Shown: in pieces, positions 6,099-10,980 of the stretch
How the letters are laid out: every line of letters begins with the position of its first letter
Numbering within the stretch: the stretch's first letter is position 1
Source: Pseudopedobacter sp.
GTDB taxonomy: Bacteria; Bacteroidota; Bacteroidia; Sphingobacteriales; Sphingobacteriaceae
Direction: 5' to 3'
DNA length: 10,980 nucleotides
Assembly: GCA_014378285.1 (NCBI GenBank)
Contig: JACMNZ010000226.1
Coordinates: 1-10,980 of the forward strand
Notes under the pieces: generated by a model
The model's database searches: none
Told to the model about the DNA's origin: nothing
Seen by the model: only the letters and a program-made list of their open reading frames with translations
Made by a program: the position numbers and the translations under genes

Positions 6099-6740
6099 AT
6101 GGAATTAAAAGCTTTTGTAAATAATCCTTATCAGGAAAATACCTATATAATTTATGATGTACAAACCAAAGAATGTGCTATTATAGATCCCGGAATGTAC
6201 AACGCTGCAGAACAAAATGCGGTAGTAAATTTTATCAAGGAAAATAGTTTAAATCCAGTAATGTTGCTGAATACCCATTGCCACATTGATCATGTTTTGG
6301 GCAACAAATTTGTTTATGATCAATATGGCTTGAAGCCGATGTTTAACAAAGGAGAATTGCAATTGCTACAAGCAGTCCCTGCTTATGCGCCACAACAAGG
6401 ACTTAATTATGAACTCTCGCCAGAACCAGAAACCTTTTTGCCAGAAACCGGTCAAATAAAATTAGGAAACGGCGAATTAGAATTATTATTTACTCCGGGA
6501 CATTCTCCTGCACATCTTTGTTTTTATAGCAAAGCCGATGGTTTCATAATTGGTGGCGACGCATTATTTAAAGGAAGCATTGGACGCACCGATTTACCTG
6601 GAGGTCATCATCAAACTTTATTAGATAGTATTAACAATCAGCTTTTTAACTTACCCGAAAATGTAGAAGTTTATCCTGGTCATGGTCCGCATACTACTAT
6701 TGGTTTCGAGAAAAATTTTAATCCTTTTTTTAGTCATTAA
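6099..6740 (+). CDS. MBL-fold metallo-hydrolase (glyoxalase II-like)
   Basis: This 213-residue metallo-beta-lactamase-fold enzyme has a complete two-metal site. Numbered from ATG 6099, it has THCHIDH (H60, H62, D64, H65), H135 in TPGHSP, D154 in IIGGDALF and H195 in YPGHGPH. Together with NPYQENTY near the start and GSIGRTDLPGG, this is the pattern of the short glyoxalase II-like/YcbL group, which hydrolyses thioesters such as S-lactoylglutathione. It lacks the long C-terminal substrate domain of classical glyoxalase II. The preferred thiol in Bacteroidota is uncertain, so I do not name a substrate. ATG 6099 is preferred because homologues start just before the NP[FY]QENTY block; ATG 6090 would add only MHC. 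There is no signal peptide, so it is cytoplasmic. Its stop is 3 bases before the TTG start of the permease, which implies co-transcription and possible translational coupling. Confidence 0.9.
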   Translation: MELKAFVNNPYQENTYIIYDVQTKECAIIDPGMYNAAEQNAVVNFIKENSLNPVMLLNTHCHIDHVLGNKFVYDQYGLKPMFNKGELQLLQAVPAYAPQQGLNYELSPEPETFLPETGQIKLGNGELELLFTPGHSPAHLCFYSKADGFIIGGDALFKGSIGRTDLPGGHHQTLLDSINNQLFNLPENVEVYPGHGPHTTIGFEKNFNPFFSH

Positions 6741-6743
6741 TTT

Positions 6744-7970
6744 TTGAAAATAGCTTTTTACATAGCCAAAAGGTATCTTTTTTCTAAGAAAAGCACCAAT
6801 GCCATTAATATCATTTCTGGCATTTCTATGTTAGGTGTTTTTGTAGGGAGTGCCGCTTTAATAGTTATTCTTTCTGCCTTTAACGGTCTAGAGAATTTGG
6901 TCATATCATTATCCAATACCTTAAACCCCGATTTGGTAATTGAACCAACGCAAGGCAAAACCTTTGACCCAAATAATAAAGTTTTTGATAATTTAGCTAA
7001 AGACCCAAAAGTTGCAGTCTATAGCGAAGTATTACAAGAAAAAGCTTTGTTGCGTTATGCTAAAAATCAATTTATTGGAGAAATTAAAGGCGTAAGTTCT
7101 TCATTTTTAAAAAATAAAGAACTGAAAAAGACTTTATTACAAGGAGACTTTATTTTAAATCAAGATGGTAAGGATTATGTCGTAATTGGCTCAACCGTTC
7201 AATATACTTTGGGCATTAACATCAATGATCCTTTACGATTATTAGAAGTTTATTCGCCAAATAAAAGCACCTCTTCAGGCTTTACTCCTGCCGATGAATT
7301 TGTTTCTAGGTACTTGCCGCCTTCTGGAGTTTTTGAGTCAAACCAAGAATCAGATAACGAAGTTATCATGCCTTTAAGTGTTGCAAGAGATTTACTAAAT
7401 GAGCCTAAAAACATCAGTTCTGCAGAAATCATTTTAAAAGATGCTACCAAAGCTGACGATTTAAAAAGCGATTTACAAAATAAGTTAGGAGACCAATTTT
7501 TAGTTAAAGATCGAATCCAACAAAATGCCTTGCTCTATAAAATTTTAAATACCGAAAAGTGGGCGGTTTATCTTATTTTGACTTTTGTATTGGTAATTGC
7601 AACTTTTAACATTGTTGGCTCATTAACCATGTTAGTTATCGATAAACAAAAAGATATTGCCGTTTTAAATAGTTTAGGAGCCGATAAAAGTATGATTCGC
7701 CAAATATTTTTATTAGAAGGTTTGATGATTTCTTTTATCGGATGTTTGGTAGGATTGGTTTTCGGTTGGATTTTCTGTTATTTACAGATAGAGTTTGGCT
7801 TTATTAGCATGGCGCAAGGAAATATGGTGGTAAACGCTTACCCAATGGCTATTAAATATTCAGATTTTATACTGGTATTTATTACGGTTTTTGTAATTGC
7901 TTTTATCGCATCCTTTATTAGCTCAAGGCTGAGTGTGAAACGTTTTGAAACTTTAAAACAAGCGTTGTAG
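6744..7970 (+). CDS. FtsX-like ABC transporter permease (LolC/LolE type)
   Basis: This 408-residue inner-membrane protein has the layout of lipoprotein-releasing permeases. One N-terminal membrane helix (~23-46, within GISMLGVFVGSAALIVILSA) is followed by a large periplasmic MacB-like core (~47-270), then three helices at ~273-299, ~327-350 and ~375-396. The N-terminal IAKRYLFSKKSTNAINIIS is typical of this group. In proteobacteria LolC/LolE with the ATPase LolD extract outer-membrane lipoproteins from the inner membrane; the Bacteroidota homologues are assigned that role by similarity. The start is TTG at 6744: it gives the expected MKIAFYIAKRYLF, lies 3 bases after the previous stop, and the next methionine (residue 29) is inside the first helix. 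No ATPase (LolD-like) gene is adjacent, so the partner must be elsewhere. Alternative transported substrates cannot be excluded. Confidence 0.88.
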   Translation: MKIAFYIAKRYLFSKKSTNAINIISGISMLGVFVGSAALIVILSAFNGLENLVISLSNTLNPDLVIEPTQGKTFDPNNKVFDNLAKDPKVAVYSEVLQEKALLRYAKNQFIGEIKGVSSSFLKNKELKKTLLQGDFILNQDGKDYVVIGSTVQYTLGININDPLRLLEVYSPNKSTSSGFTPADEFVSRYLPPSGVFESNQESDNEVIMPLSVARDLLNEPKNISSAEIILKDATKADDLKSDLQNKLGDQFLVKDRIQQNALLYKILNTEKWAVYLILTFVLVIATFNIVGSLTMLVIDKQKDIAVLNSLGADKSMIRQIFLLEGLMISFIGCLVGLVFGWIFCYLQIEFGFISMAQGNMVVNAYPMAIKYSDFILVFITVFVIAFIASFISSRLSVKRFETLKQAL

Positions 7971-8077
7971 TTTCTTATCTTAATTGAATATAAAACAAAG
8001 AAATCTGCATTTCTTAACTCATTCCCCATCAATTTTTTTGGCTATGTAATTACCTAATTAAATCATTATATTTATTT

Positions 8078-9874
8078 ATGGAAGGAATCAAAACCCAAAA
8101 AAAACATGCTCTTTTTAAATGGATTGCCGGTGTTTTTATAGTGGTTCTCATTATTGCCGCAAGTGCTGCTTGGTATATCAATAATCAATGGAAACCTTTA
8201 CTCACTAATGTAATAAAAAACGCTTTTACGGATACTACTGATAGTTTATATCGCATAGATTTTTTTGATATCAGTGTAAATATCCTCAGCGGAAGCGTAA
8301 CGATAGATAGTGTTTCTATTAAACCTGATTTAGGTGTTTATCAGAAAATGATAAAACAAGGTTTAGCTCCCGAAAACCTTGTTTCATTAAAAATTTATAA
8401 ACTATCTATAAAAAACGCAAACCCAATAAAAGTTTATCGTCAGAAAAAACTCGACATTAAAAACATCACCATCCAAAATCCAGAATTAGCTGTTTTTTAT
8501 ACTAGATTAAAAAATCAGAAAAAGAAAAAAGAAGATAATAGGACAACTTATGAACGTTTAAAAAGCACCTTAAACTCATTAAAAATTGGAAGTATATTTT
8601 TAAATAATGTGAAATTTAAATATATAGATCAAAACTATGAGAAACCGAAAATCACCTTTTTGGATAAAATGAACATCCGTATAAATAATCTTTTAATAGA
8701 TTCTGCTTCACGTTTTGATAGTACTAGATTACTTGGGACTAAAGATATCATTGCAGAAATTAGTGATTATTCTTTTGCCACCGCAGATTCTATGTACCAT
8801 ATCAATCTTAAGCATGCATTGGTTTCTACACAAAACAAAAAACTGACTTTAACAGGCTTTGGCTTAATTCCTCGCTATCCAAATATGGCGTTTGCCTCTA
8901 AATTTAAAACACAGCAAGAGCGTTATCAACTAACTTTTGATTCCGTTTTAGTTAATAATTTGGACTTTAACCAATTGCTTGATGAAAGAACAATTAAAAG
9001 TAAAAATGTAACCTTAGCCCATGGAGATTTAAATGTATTTTTGAACAGAGGTAAACCAGCAAAACCAATTGATAAAGGCAAAAACTTTCCCCAAATAGCA
9101 TTAAGCAGGGTTGAGTGGAATATTATTGTTGATACCGTTTTAATTAAAAACACCAACATTGCTTACACAGAATACAATCCGAAAAGTAAAGCAAATGGAA
9201 CGGTGTTTTTCTCTAATATGAGAGGAAATATTTTTAATGTAACTAATGACTCTACAACTATGAGTAAACAACATATTGCGAACGCCTATGTGCAAACTAA
9301 TTTAATGGGCAAAGGCAATATGAATGTACATATTGGGTTTAATCTGACCGACCCAAATGGCGCTTTTACTTATGATGGGAGCATGAGTGCAATGGACATG
9401 TCCGAATTAAACGATTTATTTAAAAATATAGCATTAGTTTCAACAAGTTCTGGCCGTATAGAAAGTCTTGTTTTTAACATGAAAGGAAACAAAACTGGTG
9501 CAGGCGGAACCATGACGCTTAAATACCAAGACTTAAAAATATCGTTAATGAAAAAAGATGACGGTGAAAAAGTTAAAAAATTGGGATTAATTTCGTTTTT
9601 TGCCAATGCTTTATTGGTTAACAACGGAAACCCTAACGGGAAAGAACCTTTAATAGTTGCTCATCCGTATTATAAACGTCCAAATGAAAGCTCATTTTTT
9701 AACCTGATGTGGAAATCTCTTTTTGAAGGACTTAAAGAAAGTGTAGGGATTTCTAAAGAAAAAGAGGATAAATTAAAAGCTAGGGCAGATAATTTTAAAG
9801 ATGCCAAAGCAGATAGAGAGAAGCGTAGGGAAGAAAGAATTAAACGTAGAGAAGAAAGAAAAAAAGATAAATAA
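8078..9874 (+). CDS. AsmA-like single-pass envelope protein
   Basis: This 598-residue protein has one N-terminal membrane helix (~13-34, WIAGVFIVVLIIAASAAWYI) preceded by positive residues, so the rest should be periplasmic. The long beta-rich body with repeated short strands (NILSGSVTIDSVSIKPDL, KLDIKNITIQNPELAVFY) and the C-terminal block with ANALLVNNGNP and SFFNLMWKSLFEGLKESV resemble AsmA/DUF748-type proteins. Some of these form groove-shaped bridges for lipid transport or affect outer-membrane assembly. The assignment is by overall character, not a diagnostic catalytic motif, and the function here is inference. The last ~40 residues (559-598) are almost wholly charged and contain a tandem heptad, RREERIK then RREERKK. 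ATG 8078 is set by the membrane helix. A 107-base gap separates it from the permease, and its TAA overlaps the next ATG by one base. Confidence 0.72.
   Translation: MEGIKTQKKHALFKWIAGVFIVVLIIAASAAWYINNQWKPLLTNVIKNAFTDTTDSLYRIDFFDISVNILSGSVTIDSVSIKPDLGVYQKMIKQGLAPENLVSLKIYKLSIKNANPIKVYRQKKLDIKNITIQNPELAVFYTRLKNQKKKKEDNRTTYERLKSTLNSLKIGSIFLNNVKFKYIDQNYEKPKITFLDKMNIRINNLLIDSASRFDSTRLLGTKDIIAEISDYSFATADSMYHINLKHALVSTQNKKLTLTGFGLIPRYPNMAFASKFKTQQERYQLTFDSVLVNNLDFNQLLDERTIKSKNVTLAHGDLNVFLNRGKPAKPIDKGKNFPQIALSRVEWNIIVDTVLIKNTNIAYTEYNPKSKANGTVFFSNMRGNIFNVTNDSTTMSKQHIANAYVQTNLMGKGNMNVHIGFNLTDPNGAFTYDGSMSAMDMSELNDLFKNIALVSTSSGRIESLVFNMKGNKTGAGGTMTLKYQDLKISLMKKDDGEKVKKLGLISFFANALLVNNGNPNGKEPLIVAHPYYKRPNESSFFNLMWKSLFEGLKESVGISKEKEDKLKARADNFKDAKADREKRREERIKRREERKKDK
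9824..9865 (+). repeat. 21-bp tandem repeat encoding a basic heptad
   Basis: Two adjacent 21-base units (9824-9844 and 9845-9865) match at 18 of 21 positions, each beginning CGTAG(G/A)GAAGAAAGAA. They encode RREERIK and RREERKK near the C-terminus of the AsmA-like protein. The unit is a multiple of three, so copy-number changes would lengthen or shorten the charged tail without breaking the frame. Confidence 0.75.
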
Positions 9875-10980
9875 TGAGGATCCAAAATAAGATAAATCAG
9901 TTTTTAACACTTGTTTTAGTAGGTGTTATTACATTTTCTGCCTGTTCAGAAAAAACCAGTAATGGTTTAGTTGCGGCACCTAATCTAAAAAAGCTTAGTA
10001 TAGAAGAAAAAAACCTTGACCGTATTGATAGTTTATTAGCATCTGGCTTGGTTAATAATTGGATGGCTGGCGCAACAGCTTTGGTTGCCGTAAACGGAAA
10101 AGTGATTTATGATAAAGGTTTTGGTTTTAGAGATAGAGAATCAAAAGCTTTGATGCGCCCAATAGAAGAGTTTAGGATTGCTTCTATGACAAAACCTATT
10201 GTTACCGCTGCTGCAATGAAACTAGTTGAAGAGGGCAAATTAAAATTGAGCGACCCAGTTTCTAAATACATCCCAGAATTTGCAAATATGAAGGTGTTAG
10301 CGTCTTTTAATGCTAAAGATACTTCTTATACTACCGTGGATGCAAAAACACCTATCACTATTAAAAACTTGATGACACATACCTCTGGTATAGGTTATGG
10401 TTTTATTGATCCCCGTTTAGGATTGATTTATAAACAAAAAGGTATTCCAGATTTGGCTGTTGCCGATAATATTACTATCAGAGATAAAATGCCAAAATTA
10501 GGAACTTTACCTCTAGGAGTTCAGCCAAACTCTAGTTTTTATTATGGTTTAAGTATTGATGTTTTAGGCCAAGTAATACAGGCCGTAAGTGGTAAAAACT
10601 TGGATGAATATGTAAATGAAACCATTTTGAAACCTTTAGGAATGAAGGATACTTACTTTTTTATTCCTGAAGAAAAAGCCAATAGACTTTCTGTTTTATA
10701 CGGAGAAGAAAAAAATGGCAGGTTAGAAAGGTTACCAACTATCAGTAATGGTTTCAATGTTAACTATCCAATTACTGGTGCTAGAACATATTTTTCTGGT
10801 GGTTCTGGGTTAAGCTCTACTGTTGAAGATTATGCTAAGTTTTTACAGATGATTTTAAACGAAGGTTCTTTTAATGGTAAACAAATTCTATCTGCAGAGA
10901 TGGTTAAACAAATGACCACCAACCAAATTGGGAATTTAAATGTGGGTAAAAATAAATTTGGTTTAGGCTTTGAAATTGCA
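9874..10980 (+). CDS. Serine beta-lactamase-family hydrolase lipoprotein, 3' truncated
   Basis: The reading frame from ATG 9874 stays open for 369 codons to the window end, so the 3' end is missing. A signal sequence ends in the lipobox FSAC (C24), which predicts a lipoprotein. The body is a beta-lactamase/penicillin-binding-protein-like serine hydrolase (class C/esterase/D-aminopeptidase group): ASMTKP with S104 and K107 as the S-x-x-K catalytic pair, LMTHTSGIGYG after it, FYYGLSIDVLGQ with Y224 as the likely catalytic Tyr of the Y-x-x motif, and LGMKDTYF and GGSGLSSTVEDYAKF further on. The third motif (K-T-G or H-x-G) falls after the window. Enzymes of this group are often esterases or peptidases acting on D-amino acid or cell-wall substrates; true antibiotic resistance should not be inferred. 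The start codon overlaps the stop of the AsmA-like gene (TAATG, 9872-9876), so the two are probably translationally coupled. Confidence 0.9.
   Translation, partial: MRIQNKINQFLTLVLVGVITFSACSEKTSNGLVAAPNLKKLSIEEKNLDRIDSLLASGLVNNWMAGATALVAVNGKVIYDKGFGFRDRESKALMRPIEEFRIASMTKPIVTAAAMKLVEEGKLKLSDPVSKYIPEFANMKVLASFNAKDTSYTTVDAKTPITIKNLMTHTSGIGYGFIDPRLGLIYKQKGIPDLAVADNITIRDKMPKLGTLPLGVQPNSSFYYGLSIDVLGQVIQAVSGKNLDEYVNETILKPLGMKDTYFFIPEEKANRLSVLYGEEKNGRLERLPTISNGFNVNYPITGARTYFSGGSGLSSTVEDYAKFLQMILNEGSFNGKQILSAEMVKQMTTNQIGNLNVGKNKFGLGFEIA

Noticed and set aside
7998..8015. Hairpin AAGAAAT-CTGC-ATTTCTT after the permease gene
   Set aside because: The 7-bp stem has one G-C pair and no T-run directly after it (the next T-run begins about 17 bases later), so it is too weak to call a terminator.
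6758..8032. Three minus-strand ORFs of 64-66 codons (6758-6958, 7250-7450, 7838-8032)
   Set aside because: All lie antisense to the FtsX-like permease gene (the last runs slightly past its end), have no family resemblance, and are expected by chance opposite a long coding frame.
8926..9885. Minus-strand ORFs at 8926-9159, 9370-9624 and 9670-9885
   Set aside because: They are shadows of the AsmA-like gene. The last one's Ser/Leu-rich translation is simply the complement of the Lys/Arg/Glu-rich tail.
9874..10980. The beta-lactamase-fold lipoprotein as an antibiotic resistance gene
   Set aside because: The S-x-x-K and Y-x-x motifs fit the broad serine hydrolase/esterase family, and nothing specific to a class A, C or D resistance enzyme is visible in the truncated frame.
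1..10980. CRISPR array, insertion sequence, prophage, toxin-antitoxin or defence island
   Set aside because: I saw no spaced direct repeats, transposase motifs, terminal inverted repeats, tRNA-type attachment site or known defence domains; composition and codon use look even throughout.

Overview
The window looks like ordinary chromosome from a low-GC member of the Bacteroidota, most likely a Sphingobacteriaceae/Pedobacter-type organism. This rests on protein families rather than on any RNA marker: a gliding-motility lipoprotein GldD, a bacterial ComA-type phosphosulfolactate synthase next to aroE, a DUF3887-alpha/beta hydrolase and an AsmA-like envelope protein. The genes also lack clear Shine-Dalgarno sequences and use AT-rich codons, as is usual in this phylum. 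I see no tRNA, rRNA, CRISPR array, insertion sequence, phage gene or toxin-antitoxin pair.

Layout. Positions 1-339 hold the 3' end of a cyanophycinase-type (peptidase S51) gene. It converges on an AhpD-like carboxymuconolactone decarboxylase-family gene on the minus strand (363-719). A 276-base AT-rich divergent intergenic region (720-995) follows, with a perfect 10-bp inverted repeat. Everything after it is on the plus strand: a 467-residue TPR protein (996-2399), a terminator, phosphosulfolactate synthase comA (2479-3243), a second terminator-like hairpin, aroE (3286-4068), gldD (4140-4721), a secreted DUF3887/alpha-beta hydrolase (4734-6044), a glyoxalase-II-like metallo-beta-lactamase-fold hydrolase (6099-6740), a LolC/LolE-like FtsX permease starting at TTG (6744-7970), an AsmA-like single-pass protein (8078-9874), and a serine beta-lactamase-family lipoprotein whose start overlaps the previous stop by one base (9874 to the window end, truncated).

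How they fit together. comA and aroE are metabolic: PEP plus sulfite to phosphosulfolactate, and the shikimate pathway. From gldD onward most products act at or beyond the inner membrane: an outer-envelope lipoprotein, a secreted esterase, a lipoprotein-release-type permease, an AsmA-like protein and a serine-hydrolase lipoprotein. The exception is the cytoplasmic MBL-fold enzyme. Tight spacing (12 nt between gldD and the hydrolase, 3 nt between the MBL gene and the permease, a TAATG overlap at 9872-9876) suggests local co-transcription in pairs.

I did not find a convincing undescribed multi-gene system. The observations most worth a second look are a ComA homologue with no coenzyme M context, a duplicated arrangement in which a terminator hairpin plus a shared GATTTT(T/GT)GAC sequence sits directly before the comA and aroE start codons, a 16-residue insertion in AroE, and a tandemly repeated basic tail on the AsmA-like protein.
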